Assembly: GCA_005502925.1 (NCBI GenBank)
Contig: SCPD01000016.1
Location: forward strand, 1 to 64,000
DNA length: 64,000 bases
DNA from: Rhizobiales bacterium Y(2018)
Lineage (GTDB): Bacteria > Pseudomonadota > Alphaproteobacteria > Rhizobiales > Aestuariivirgaceae
Direction of reading: 5' to 3'
How positions within the stretch are numbered: the first letter of the stretch is position 1; the number at the start of each line of letters is the position of its first letter. The translations under genes and the position numbers were made by a program. Shown piece after piece: positions 8,417 through 16,157 of the stretch. Below the pieces are notes generated by a model. The model was not told the origin of the DNA. It was given only the letters and a program-made list of their open reading frames with translations, and made no database searches.

Positions 8417-9031
8417 TTACGCGGCGACGAGGCCTTCGGCTTTGAGCGCCGCCTGGACCTTCGGACGCGCCGCGACGCGGTCCATATAGGCCTTGAGATT
8501 GGGGAAGCTGTTGAGGTTCATGCCGAGGAAGTTCACCCAGTTGACGATGGTGAAGGCGTAGGCGTCGGCGGCGGAGAAATCCTTGCCGAGCAGATACGCA
8601 TTGCCCTTGAGATGGGCGTCGAGCTCGGCGAAGCGCTTGTCGAGCTTCTCCTTGACCGCGGTCTTTGTCTCGGCCGGCGTGTCCTTGTACCAGAGCCAGG
8701 AGAAGTTCTTGTGCAGCTCGGTGGCGACGAAAGCCAGCCACTGCTGGGCGCGGTAACGCTCAGGCGTGCCGGGCTTCGGCATCAGGCCCGATTCCGGCTT
8801 CTGGTCGGCGATATACTGCACCACCACATTGGCTTCGGTGAGCACCGGCTCGCCGGCGTTGATCCGGACCGCCGGCACATAGCCGCGCGGATTGACGTCA
8901 TAATAGTTGGAGCCGTCGGCGAGCTTGTGGCTGCCAAGATCCACTTTCTCGAGCTCGAGCGGAACACCCGCCTCGGACGCGACAATATGGGGAGCGAGCG
9001 AGCAAGCACCGGGCGAGTAGTAAAGCTTCAT
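8417..9031 (-). CDS. gst: Beta-class glutathione S-transferase
   Basis: This is a 204-aa cytosolic enzyme that conjugates glutathione to electrophiles. The opening MKLYYSPGACSLAPHI places the beta-class catalytic Cys at residue 10, NPRGYVPAV forms the cis-Pro glutathione site, and LTEANVVVQYIAD supplies the Glu/Ala-type glutathione contact. The length matches the class. The gene is divergent from a MarR-family gene, with operator-like repeats between them, so electrophile- or phenol-induced expression is likely. Confidence 0.9.
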   Translation of the reverse strand: MKLYYSPGACSLAPHIVASEAGVPLELEKVDLGSHKLADGSNYYDVNPRGYVPAVRINAGEPVLTEANVVVQYIADQKPESGLMPKPGTPERYRAQQWLAFVATELHKNFSWLWYKDTPAETKTAVKEKLDKRFAELDAHLKGNAYLLGKDFSAADAYAFTIVNWVNFLGMNLNSFPNLKAYMDRVAARPKVQAALKAEGLVAA

Positions 9032-9057
9032 GATAGTCTCCTTCAGGACTCAGTTTC

Positions 9058-9117
9058 ATGCAATTGCATTGACATTAATGCAGCTACATCTATATGTCAA
9101 GCTTGATGCAGATGCAT
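9058..9117. promoter_or_regulatory. MarR promoter flanked by two ATGCA/TGCAT operators
   Basis: A sigma-70-like promoter for the marR gene reads TTGACA (9069-9074), 16 bp, TATATG (9091-9096). A perfect 12-bp palindrome ATGCAATTGCAT covers 9058-9069 and touches the -35 box, and a second near-palindrome ATGCAGATGCAT covers 9106-9117 just after the start region. The spacing suits dimeric winged-helix binding and joint control of the divergent GST gene. Sequence facts are direct; the binding protein is inferred from position. Confidence 0.6.
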
Positions 9118-9137
9118 GAATCTTTAGGATAACGGCG

Positions 9138-9605
9138 ATGGCCGAGGAAAAGCGAATCGAGAAGGTCCAGCATGTCTGGGTGCGGCTCATCCGCGCCCAC
9201 GACAATGTTGTGCGCAAAGTGGAGGCGGCGGTGAAGGCGAAGGGCCTGCCGCCGATCGAATGGTACGACGTGCTCCTCGAGCTGTCGCGTGACGGCGGCC
9301 GCAAGCTCCGCCCCGTGGAGCTCGAAAAGGAACTTCTCGTCGCCCAGTACAACCTCTCCCGCCTTCTCGACCGGATGGAAGCCGCCGGCCTCGTCGAGCG
9401 CCTCACCTGCCCCGGCGACGGGCGTGGCCAGATGATCCAGGCGACGCCTGAAGGCCGCGCCATGCAGAAGCGGATATGGCCCTCCTATCGCGACGCGCTC
9501 GAAGAGCATGTAGCGCCCGGCCTCTCGGAGAAAGATCTCGAGCAACTGGCAAAGCTGCTCGGCGCCATTGGCGGGCATTTGCGCCCCGGCGGCTGCGGGA
9601 ATTAA
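9138..9605 (+). CDS. MarR family transcriptional regulator
   Basis: This is a winged-helix regulator of 155 aa with the usual MarR layout: an N-terminal dimer helix, a recognition region LLVAQYNLSRLLDRMEAAGLVERL (split about residues 70-93), and a basic wing with CPGDGRGQMIQAT. It is divergent from the beta-class GST, and the intergenic palindromes suggest that it represses both genes and releases DNA on binding a small aromatic or electrophilic ligand. The ligand cannot be told from sequence. Confidence 0.85.
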   Translation: MAEEKRIEKVQHVWVRLIRAHDNVVRKVEAAVKAKGLPPIEWYDVLLELSRDGGRKLRPVELEKELLVAQYNLSRLLDRMEAAGLVERLTCPGDGRGQMIQATPEGRAMQKRIWPSYRDALEEHVAPGLSEKDLEQLAKLLGAIGGHLRPGGCGN

Positions 9606-9639
9606 GAATCCATAAAGAAGCCCTTGATGCCCCAGGCAA

Positions 9640-10080
9640 ATTTTTGGGGTGCAGCGCAAAATTTTTCTTGAATGCGACGGCAGAATCCATCATATGCCGA
9701 TTTGCCCAAAGTCGCACGTGCCTGTGGGCGTCCCCCGGATCCTCAAGAAGGTCTCCGGGATGGTACATACGGACATGATCCGTATGCGGTCTTCGGACCG
9801 CGGACGCCTTGAAGCAACGACGGTGCGGGCTTTTTTGGTCTCGTGTCTGGCTGGTCCAACAGTCGGCGTTACTGAAGAGGCACCACTTTCCTTGCCCCAA
9901 GTGCGGATGGGATATTCCCTCCAAGCCAAGGCAGACAAACCGCGGTGAATGCGAGGCGCTTCCGCGCCCGGACAATCATCGCACTCGACGGCCCGACAGG
10001 CGGCCGGCCCGTTCCCGTCTCCATCGCGGGGCGTGCGCCTTGCCATCTCGAGAGCCATCCACTGCGCCCTGATGGGGAGT
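9640..10080 (+). ncRNA. speF-type leader RNA upstream of an ornithine decarboxylase
   Basis: About 480 bases between marR and the decarboxylase have no convincing gene but clear RNA structure. GGCGTCC (9727-9733) pairs with GGACGCC (9802-9808) and encloses three hairpins: CCCGGA/TCCGGG (9734-9759), an 8-bp stem CATACGGA/TCCGTATG (9766-9786) and CGGTC-TTCG-GACCG (9787-9800). This makes a four-way junction. A T run (9831-9836) follows. A large conserved leader called the speF motif is known upstream of such decarboxylases in alphaproteobacteria; identity is by position, size and structure, and no covariance search was run. Confidence 0.65.
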
Positions 10081-10087
10081 TACGCCT

Positions 10088-11221
10088 ATGGCTACGCAAC
10101 GCATGATCGACTTTCTCGCCGACCGACGACCGGAGGGCCCCTGCCTCGTGGTCGACCTCGAGGTCATCCGTGACAATTATCTCCGCTTCGCCCGCGCGAT
10201 GCCGGCCACCCGCATCTTCTATGCGGTGAAGGCCAATCCGGCGCCCGAAGTGCTCTCGCTCCTGGCCGGCCTCGGCTCGTGCTTCGACACGGCCTCGGTG
10301 CCCGAGATCGAAATGGCGCTCACCGCCGGCGCCACGCCCGACCGCATCTCCTTCGGCAACACGATCAAGAAGGAGCGTGACGTCGCGCGCGCCCATCAGC
10401 TCGGTGTGTCGCTCTATGCCGTCGATTCCATCGAGGAAGTCGAGAAGGTGGCACGCGCCGCTCCTGGCTCCCGCGTGTTCTGCCGCATCCTGACCGATGG
10501 CGCCGGCGCCGACTGGCCGCTGTCGCGCAAATTCGGCTGCTCGCCCGCCATGGCGCTCGATGTGCTGACGCTTGCCCATAAGCTCGGCCTCCATGCCTAT
10601 GGCGTCTCCTTCCATGTCGGCTCGCAGCAGACGAAGACGGACGGCTGGGATTCGGCGCTGGCGCAGTCGGCCGATATCTTCCGCACGCTCTCCGATCGCG
10701 GCATCACGTTGTCGATGGTCAATCTCGGCGGCGGCTTCCCGACCCGTTACCTCAAAGAGGTTCCGGGCGTGCCGGCCTATGCCCAGGGCATCGAGCAGGC
10801 GCTCGCCAAGCATTTCGGCAATGCCATTCCGGAAACGATCATCGAGCCGGGCCGTGGCATGGTCGGCAATGCCGGCGTGATCAAGGCGGAAGTCGTGCTG
10901 GTGTCGAAGAAGCAGGTCGAGGACAAGGCCCGCTGGGTCTATCTCGACATCGGCAAGTTCGGCGGCCTCGCCGAGACGATGGAGGAAGCGATCCGCTATC
11001 CGATCCTCTCGGCGCGCGACGACGACCAGGTGGGTCCCTGCATCATCGCCGGGCCGACCTGCGACAGCGCCGACGTGCTCTATGAAAAGACGCCCTATGA
11101 TCTGCCGCTGTCGCTCACCGTCGGTGACGAAGTGCTGATCGACAATACGGGCGCCTATACGACGACCTATTCGGCGATCGCGTTCAACGGCTTCCCGCCG
11201 CTGGCGACCTACATCATCTAA
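10088..11221 (+). CDS. Ornithine/lysine decarboxylase, PLP fold type III
   Basis: This enzyme of 377 aa decarboxylates ornithine to putrescine or lysine to cadaverine. It has the alanine-racemase-like barrel with PLP Lys48 in YAVKANP, HVGSQ (about 177), a glycine-rich phosphate loop NLGGGFPTRY (about 214), EPGRGMVG (about 257) and the catalytic CDSAD after GPT (about 323). GGGGAG at 10073-10078 sets the start. It is the entry step of the polyamine genes that follow and sits behind a structured leader RNA, so post-transcriptional control is likely. Substrate choice is not resolved. Confidence 0.9.
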   Translation: MATQRMIDFLADRRPEGPCLVVDLEVIRDNYLRFARAMPATRIFYAVKANPAPEVLSLLAGLGSCFDTASVPEIEMALTAGATPDRISFGNTIKKERDVARAHQLGVSLYAVDSIEEVEKVARAAPGSRVFCRILTDGAGADWPLSRKFGCSPAMALDVLTLAHKLGLHAYGVSFHVGSQQTKTDGWDSALAQSADIFRTLSDRGITLSMVNLGGGFPTRYLKEVPGVPAYAQGIEQALAKHFGNAIPETIIEPGRGMVGNAGVIKAEVVLVSKKQVEDKARWVYLDIGKFGGLAETMEEAIRYPILSARDDDQVGPCIIAGPTCDSADVLYEKTPYDLPLSLTVGDEVLIDNTGAYTTTYSAIAFNGFPPLATYII

Positions 11222-11244
11222 CCCATCCACTCACAATGACCCGA

Positions 11245-11268
11245 GGTGTCCACCGCGAGGTGGACACC
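11245..11268 (+). other. Perfect GNRA-loop hairpin upstream of the GNAT gene
   Basis: GGTGTCCACC and GGTGGACACC form a perfect 10-bp stem closed by GCGA, a GNRA tetraloop. It lies between the decarboxylase stop and the ribosome-binding site of the acetyltransferase, with no T run after it. It could protect the decarboxylase message or tune translation of the next gene. Confidence 0.6.
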
Positions 11269-11289
11269 AGAGGCGATATGGAGGCCACT

Positions 11290-11832
11290 ATGGTCACCAT
11301 CACGCCCGAAATCGTGGCCGATTTCCCGGCCCGCGAAGCCCTGCTCGACCGCGCTTTCGGAAAAGCCGAACGCCGGCGCAAAACGTCTGAACGGCTGCGC
11401 GAGAACCGCCTGCCGGCGGAAGGTCTCGCCTTCACCGCACGCAACCGCCGGGGCCGCCTCGTCGGCACGCTGCGCCTGTGGGACATCACCGCGGGCTCCG
11501 CCGGCCCGGCTCTGCTGCTCGGCCCGCTCGCCGTCGATAGCGCCTATCAGAAGCGCGGCATCGGCGGAAAGCTGATGCGTCATGCACTCGCGCAAGCGCA
11601 GAAGCTCGGCCACAGGAGCGTCCTGCTCGTCGGCGATGCGCCCTATTACGGCCGCTTCGGCTTTTCGCGCGATGCCGTGCTCGGCCTCAGCCTGCCGGGA
11701 CCGGTCGATCCCGACCGCTTCCTCGGCCTCGAGCTCGAAGCGGGCGCGCTCATCGGCTCGGAAGGCGTCATTGCAGCCAGCGGCCGGATGATTCCGCTGC
11801 CGGCGGAAGAAGCCGCGCGACAGACGGCGTGA
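11290..11832 (+). CDS. GNAT family N-acetyltransferase (YhbS-like)
   Basis: This acetyl-CoA-dependent acetyltransferase has about 180 aa. The cofactor loop is YQKRGIGGKLMRHAL (about residues 89-103), and the later GDAPYYGRFGF is typical of the YhbS-like subgroup. Start 11290 follows GGAGG with five-base spacing; 11278 is possible. It follows the decarboxylase gene in the same direction, so polyamine acetylation is plausible but not shown by sequence. Confidence 0.75.
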   Translation: MVTITPEIVADFPAREALLDRAFGKAERRRKTSERLRENRLPAEGLAFTARNRRGRLVGTLRLWDITAGSAGPALLLGPLAVDSAYQKRGIGGKLMRHALAQAQKLGHRSVLLVGDAPYYGRFGFSRDAVLGLSLPGPVDPDRFLGLELEAGALIGSEGVIAASGRMIPLPAEEAARQTA

Positions 11833-11840
11833 GCATACTC

Positions 11841-11870
11841 CCTCGCCCCGCTCCGCGGGGTGAGGTTTTT
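11841..11870 (+). terminator. Intrinsic terminator after the GNAT gene
   Basis: The stem is CCTC, G, CCCCG paired with CGGGG, T, GAGG, followed by five T residues at 11866-11870. It ends the plus-strand decarboxylase/GNAT transcript and runs into the last codon of the convergent minus-strand acetyltransferase gene. Confidence 0.75.
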
Positions 11871-12339
11871 ACTCGCCGTCCACCAGCGCCGTCATTTTTT
11901 TGTCCTCGAGAATGAACAGACGATCCTCGTCGTGACGGCCGAAGCCGAGGCGCTCATAGAACCGCTCGGCGCCGTCATTGGTGTGATAGACTTCGAGCTT
12001 GATGAAGCGGGCGCCCTTGGCGCGGCCGCGGCGTGCCGCCTCGCGCAGAAGCTTGAGGCCTATGCCGCGATTGCGGGCGCGGCCGTCGATGAAGAGATCG
12101 ACCACATAGAGGCCCCGGGCATCGCGCCAGGTGGAATAGGTGAGAAGCGTCAGGCAGGCGCCGAGCATACCTTCCCGATCCTCGGCAATGGTGACGTCGA
12201 TCAGGTCGCGGTTCCCGATCAGGCCCTCGGGCGTAAGCTTCGGTATGACGCCCGTCGCGGTGTCGCGCGCCAGGCCCTGGACCATCGCCACGACGGTCGG
12301 CGCATCATCGTCGGCCATCGGCCGGATCGTCACGGTCAT
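11869..12339 (-). CDS. GNAT family N-acetyltransferase
   Basis: This is a single-domain acetyltransferase of 156 aa. The acetyl-CoA loop is RARNRGIGLKLLREAA (about residues 84-99), and the C-terminal signature is YHTNDGAERFYERLGF. This arrangement matches spermidine/diamine acetyltransferase-like members, but also many amino-acid acetyltransferases. Its start overlaps the stop of the deacetylase-like gene by four bases (ATGA), so the two proteins are translationally coupled. Acetylase and deacetylase in one unit suggest opposing steps on polyamines or imported acetylpolyamines; this is inference. Confidence 0.8.
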   Translation of the reverse strand: MTVTIRPMADDDAPTVVAMVQGLARDTATGVIPKLTPEGLIGNRDLIDVTIAEDREGMLGACLTLLTYSTWRDARGLYVVDLFIDGRARNRGIGLKLLREAARRGRAKGARFIKLEVYHTNDGAERFYERLGFGRHDEDRLFILEDKKMTALVDGE

Positions 12340-13367
12340 GATCGCAATCCCTCCAGCAACGCCGCGAGATTGGCGCCGAGACTTGGCGAGGGATAACCGC
12401 CCTCCTGCACCACCAGCAAGGGCAGCTTCAAGCTGGCAATGTCGCGACCGATGATGGTGAAATCTCCGGTCGCGATGGCGAAGCCCTTGAACGGATCATC
12501 GACCGCGATGTCGAGGCCGGCCGCCACCACCAGAATCTCCGGCGCGAAGTCGCCGACGCGCCGCAAGGCCTTCGCCAACGCGCCGCGATAGTCGTCGATC
12601 GCGGTGCCGCGCGGCAGCGGCAGATTGAGATTGTAGCCTTCGCCCTCACCTCTTCCGGTCTCCTCGGCATACCCCCAGAAGAAGGGATAGAAACGCTTCG
12701 GATCGGCGTGGATCGAGATGGTGAGAATGTCGGCGCGATCGTAGAAGATCGCTTCGGTGCCGTTGCCATGGTGCACGTCGATATCGAGGATGGCGACGCG
12801 CTTACCGGCTTGGTGCAGGATCTCGGCGGCGAGCGCCGAATTGTTGATGTAGCAGAAGCCCGCCGCGACATCGGCCGCCGCATGATGGCCCGGTGGCCGG
12901 CACAGCGCATAGACGAAACGCTCTCCGTCGAGCATCAGCCGCGCAGCATGGGCGGCGGTGGCGGCGCTGGCGCGGGCGGCGTCCCAGGTCTTGTCCATGA
13001 AGGGACAGGATCCGTCCCCCACATGATAGCCGACTTGGCCCACGACCGAATCGGGATAGCCGACCGGCGCCAGGCTGGCGCGGCCCAGCGCATGGATATT
13101 GGGGGCGGGATATTCCGCCGCATCCGGCTGGCGATGCCAACGCTCCCACAACGTGTCCATGAAGGTGAGATAGCGTGCATCATGGACGAGCGACAATGTC
13201 TCGTTGCCGATCGGCATCGGCGCGACGAGCCCGCCGCCGGCGCGCCGCACCCCTTCGAGCAGCATATCGATGCGCTCCGGCCGTTCCGGCATGGGCTGGC
13301 TCTTGCCGGCGACGAGAAAGCTCGGCGGATTGTGCAGACGTTGCATGTCGTCAAAGACGGTGATCAT
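12336..13367 (-). CDS. Acetylpolyamine amidohydrolase / histone-deacetylase family protein
   Basis: This is a zinc amidohydrolase of the arginase/deacetylase fold, 343 aa, like bacterial AphA enzymes that deacetylate acetylated polyamines. Visible motifs are RPPGHHA (catalytic His pair, about 157-163), GFCYINNSALAAE, the zinc ligands in ILDIDVHHGNG (Asp and His, about 193-203) and VAAGLDIAVDDP (second Asp). QEGGYPS ends the catalytic core. The context of decarboxylase, acetyltransferase and aminotransferase supports a polyamine role. A histone-deacetylase-like acetoin-utilisation (AcuC) role is less likely here. Confidence 0.85.
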   Translation of the reverse strand: MITVFDDMQRLHNPPSFLVAGKSQPMPERPERIDMLLEGVRRAGGGLVAPMPIGNETLSLVHDARYLTFMDTLWERWHRQPDAAEYPAPNIHALGRASLAPVGYPDSVVGQVGYHVGDGSCPFMDKTWDAARASAATAAHAARLMLDGERFVYALCRPPGHHAAADVAAGFCYINNSALAAEILHQAGKRVAILDIDVHHGNGTEAIFYDRADILTISIHADPKRFYPFFWGYAEETGRGEGEGYNLNLPLPRGTAIDDYRGALAKALRRVGDFAPEILVVAAGLDIAVDDPFKGFAIATGDFTIIGRDIASLKLPLLVVQEGGYPSPSLGANLAALLEGLRS

Positions 13368-13382
13368 GATTTGCCAGATAAA

Positions 13383-13676
13383 CTAGGAGACATCGCCCGA
13401 CCAATCCTCGTGTCCGTGCCGCACACGGATAACGAGAATATCGCCACCCTCCTCGATCCGGTAAACAACAAGATGAGCTTTGAAGGGATGGATACGCACG
13501 GGTGGGGAAATCTCGAGGCGCTCACGCGCCATGCGAGGATTGGCGGCAATCAGACTGAAGATCGTGAACAGGTCATCATGATATTGCCTGGCTTGTGCGG
13601 CTCCGAACAGGCGGACGCCTTCCTCGGCGATATCGACAATGTCCTCTTCCGCCGCGAGAGAAAGAACAAAGCCCAT
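13383..13676 (-). CDS. parE: RelE/ParE family toxin
   Basis: This is a 97-aa toxin of the RelE/ParE fold. Conserved features are AAEEDIVDIAEEGVRLFGAAQA in the helical hairpin and the C-terminal strands HPFKAHLVVYRIEEGG and RVRHGHEDW. ParE-type members poison DNA gyrase; RelE-type members cleave mRNA. The absence of RelE catalytic clusters and the ParD partner favour ParE. It overlaps the antitoxin stop by one base. Confidence 0.85.
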   Translation of the reverse strand: MGFVLSLAAEEDIVDIAEEGVRLFGAAQARQYHDDLFTIFSLIAANPRMARERLEISPPVRIHPFKAHLVVYRIEEGGDILVIRVRHGHEDWSGDVS

Positions 13677-13930
13677 CAGCCATTGCCGCGCTGCGTTCCG
13701 GCTCGCTTCAGCGCCTTCGCGAAGAGATCGTCCTTCGACCGCTTGCCGACGCCGCTTTTCAATCCGTCATCGACAAGGCGCTGCATGCCGGCGATCTTGC
13801 TGGTGCGTTCCTGGTCCTTTCGGATCAGATCACGCACATAATCGCTGGCATTGGCGTAACGCCCTGTTTTCGTTTGTGCTTCCACCCAGTCTTTCATAAG
13901 ATCAGGCAGGGATACATTCATAGTCGCCAT
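13676..13930 (-). CDS. parD: ParD-like antitoxin (CopG/Arc family)
   Basis: This is a ribbon-helix-helix antitoxin of about 84 aa. The N-terminal strand and helices read MNVSLPDLMKDWVEAQ and GRYANASDYVRDLIRKDQ, the standard ParD layout; the C-terminal part binds toxin. The start at 13930 has GGAGG seven bases upstream, although the ATG at 13921 also fits. The pair sits between polyamine genes and is not part of their function. Autorepression of its own promoter is expected for the family. Confidence 0.85.
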   Translation of the reverse strand: MATMNVSLPDLMKDWVEAQTKTGRYANASDYVRDLIRKDQERTSKIAGMQRLVDDGLKSGVGKRSKDDLFAKALKRAGTQRGNG

Positions 13931-13993
13931 GTAACGCCTCCACAGGACCAGCATGGCATAAATTGGCAAAGATTGTCAAAAGAGACACTCCAC

Positions 13994-15334
13994 ATGACCA
14001 AGCAGCCTCTTCCGCAAAGCATCACCACCGCCGGCGCCAACCTGCCCAAGGCCAAATGGGCCAAGGGCTCCTATATCCACGCTGCCGACGGCAAGGTCTA
14101 TATCGATGGATCGAGCGGACCGGCGGTCTATTGCATCGGCCATGGCAATGAAGAAGTGAATGCGGCGATCGCCGTCCAGCTGTCGCGCATCGCGCATGGC
14201 TACCGCTACAATTTCACCACCGATGCGCTGGAAGAGTTGACCGAGATCGTCGCGCGCAATTGCGGCGGCAGCCTCAAGCATATGGTGTTCGTCACCGGCG
14301 GCTCGGAAGCGGTCGAGAGCTGCCTGAAGCTCGCGCTGCAATATCACGCCGCCAAGGGCGAGATGAGCCGGCGCCGTTTCATCGCCCGCGAGCGCTCCTG
14401 GCACGGCAACACGATCGGCGCCTTATCGGTGTCGGGTTTCCTCGAAAGGCGTGCCGCGTTCGAAGGGGCGCTGGTGCCCTCCTCGCTGCTCTCACCCGCC
14501 AATGTCTATCGCCCGCCCGCCGGTGCGACGCCTGAGACCACGGCGGAGGCCTGCGCGAAAGAACTCGAGGACGAGATCCAGCGTGTGGGTGCGAAGAATG
14601 TCGCCGCCTTCATCTTCGAGCCGGTGGTCGGCGCTGCCGGCGGCTGCGTGCCGGCCCCTGCGGGCTATGCCAAACGCGTGCGCGAGATCTGCGACCGGCA
14701 TGGCATCCTGCTGATCGCCGATGAAGTCATGTCGGGCGCCGGACGCTGCGGCCCGTGGCGGGCGCTCGCCCATGACGGCGTCGAGGCCGACATCATGTCG
14801 GTCGCCAAGGGCCTCGCCGCCGGCTATCTGCCGCTCGGCGCCGCCGTCTATTCGCAGAAGATCGCCGATACCTTCGCACCCGTCCATGGTGGGCCGCAGA
14901 CCGGCCACACCTTCACCGGCCACACCGCCTGCTGCGCCGCCGGCGTCGCGGTGCAGAAGATCGTCACCCGCGAAAAGCTGGTCGAGCGGGTGATCGAATG
15001 GGGACCGAAGCTCGTCGAGATGATGCGCGATGCCACCTCCGATATCGAAGCGGTGGGCGACATTCGCGGTCGCGGCTTCTTCCAGGCGCTCGAACTCGTC
15101 AAGGACCGCAAGACCAAGACGCCGTTCCCGGCCGAGCTCAAGCTCTATCTGCGCATCCGCCAGCAAGCCCTTGAAAACGGACTCATTTGTTATCCGGTCG
15201 GCGGCAATGTCGACGGCGTCGCAGGCGACTGCGTCATCCTCGCGCCGCCCTATAATGCGAGCCCGGATGAACTCGGCGAGATCGTCGACAAGATGGCGAA
15301 ATCGATCCGCCAGGTGCTGGCGGGGGTGCGCTAG
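13994..15334 (+). CDS. Class III aminotransferase
   Basis: This is a fold type I PLP enzyme of 446 aa. The cofactor site is complete: VTGGSEAVES (phosphate loop, about residue 101), LLIADEVMSGAGR (the Asp that pairs with the pyridine nitrogen, about 241) and the Schiff-base Lys in SVAKGLAAGYLPLGA (about 270). TGHTFTGHTACCAAG matches the omega-aminotransferase group. The start at 13994 begins the family N terminus; the upstream frame would overlap parDE. Next to putrescine-forming and acetylpolyamine genes, an omega-amine to aldehyde conversion is the best guess. Confidence 0.85.
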   Translation: MTKQPLPQSITTAGANLPKAKWAKGSYIHAADGKVYIDGSSGPAVYCIGHGNEEVNAAIAVQLSRIAHGYRYNFTTDALEELTEIVARNCGGSLKHMVFVTGGSEAVESCLKLALQYHAAKGEMSRRRFIARERSWHGNTIGALSVSGFLERRAAFEGALVPSSLLSPANVYRPPAGATPETTAEACAKELEDEIQRVGAKNVAAFIFEPVVGAAGGCVPAPAGYAKRVREICDRHGILLIADEVMSGAGRCGPWRALAHDGVEADIMSVAKGLAAGYLPLGAAVYSQKIADTFAPVHGGPQTGHTFTGHTACCAAGVAVQKIVTREKLVERVIEWGPKLVEMMRDATSDIEAVGDIRGRGFFQALELVKDRKTKTPFPAELKLYLRIRQQALENGLICYPVGGNVDGVAGDCVILAPPYNASPDELGEIVDKMAKSIRQVLAGVR

Positions 15335-15335
15335 T

Positions 15336-16148
15336 TCAAGGCGTTCCACTCCCCGAAAGGATCAACGCCGAGCCGCGCAGCGCGGCACGGAAGGCGTCGT
15401 CGAAATTGACGTCCTTGATTTTCCACGCATGGACGGCCTTGCCGTCGAAGAGCTGCCATTCGGCCGCCCAGCCGAGCGTCTCCTTGTTCCAGACGAGCCG
15501 GCCCGACAGAGCGAGGTCGGCGCCCATGCGCTTCGCCAAAGGCACAAGCTTGGCCGGTCCGGACGATGAAAGTGTATGTGCGGTAAGTCCCGCCTTGGCG
15601 AGACTGGACTCGCTCGGCAACATGACCGGCATACCGACCTTCCAGGAAGCATCGACTAAAGAATCGCGCTGATCGCGACCGAAAGTCCCGTCATTCGCCA
15701 GTGCATAGATATTCGACGCGTTGTCGACGACAAGGAACAAAGCCAGACGCGGCCGCGCGGCGGTCCAGGGCTTGCTGCCAAGTGCTGCAAGGGCGGCATC
15801 GATCCGTTTCGGATCGAAGGTGATGGTCAAATAATAAGGCCGATCACGCGTACCCTGCTCATCATTGATCTGCCGGCCGGCGAGACGGTCGCGAAAGGCG
15901 TATTCCGTCACGAGCAAGGTGCCGCCGGCGGCGATCTTCTCAGCGTCCGGATCGCGCAAGAGCCGGGCGTCACCCGAAACCTTGGCCAGCACGTCGAGAA
16001 GACAGGCGGGCACGGCAGGAAGCCGAGTTTCATCGCGTATGCCGGTGACCAGGGTGCGGCCGCGATAGAAATCACTCTCCGCGCTTTGGGCCCATGCGGC
16101 ACCATTCAGAGTGAGAATGAAAAGCAGCACGATGCCGATGGCGCGCAT
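15336..16148 (-). CDS. DUF2066 domain-containing secreted protein
   Basis: This is a 270-aa exported protein of unknown function. Residues 1-20 are a signal peptide ending in AWAQ. The rest carries features recalled from DUF2066 proteins: LLDVLAKVSGDARLLRDP near residue 50 and INDEQGTRDRPYYLTITFD near 94-112, followed by a C-terminal region with SGRLVW. It is convergent with the aminotransferase gene, one base apart, and lies upstream of epmA-oriented genes on the same strand. No catalytic motif is visible. Confidence 0.7.
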   Translation of the reverse strand: MRAIGIVLLFILTLNGAAWAQSAESDFYRGRTLVTGIRDETRLPAVPACLLDVLAKVSGDARLLRDPDAEKIAAGGTLLVTEYAFRDRLAGRQINDEQGTRDRPYYLTITFDPKRIDAALAALGSKPWTAARPRLALFLVVDNASNIYALANDGTFGRDQRDSLVDASWKVGMPVMLPSESSLAKAGLTAHTLSSSGPAKLVPLAKRMGADLALSGRLVWNKETLGWAAEWQLFDGKAVHAWKIKDVNFDDAFRAALRGSALILSGSGTP

Positions 16149-16157
16149 TAGCGTCTC

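Noticed and set aside
9809-10072. 87-codon frame in the decarboxylase leader as a regulatory peptide
   Set aside because: It starts with TTG, lacks a ribosome-binding site, has shadow-like composition, and overlaps strong RNA structure.
12708-13841. Long plus-strand frame of 377 codons opposite the deacetylase and parE
   Set aside because: It is a GC-rich antisense shadow with no family features, and well-supported genes occupy the other strand.
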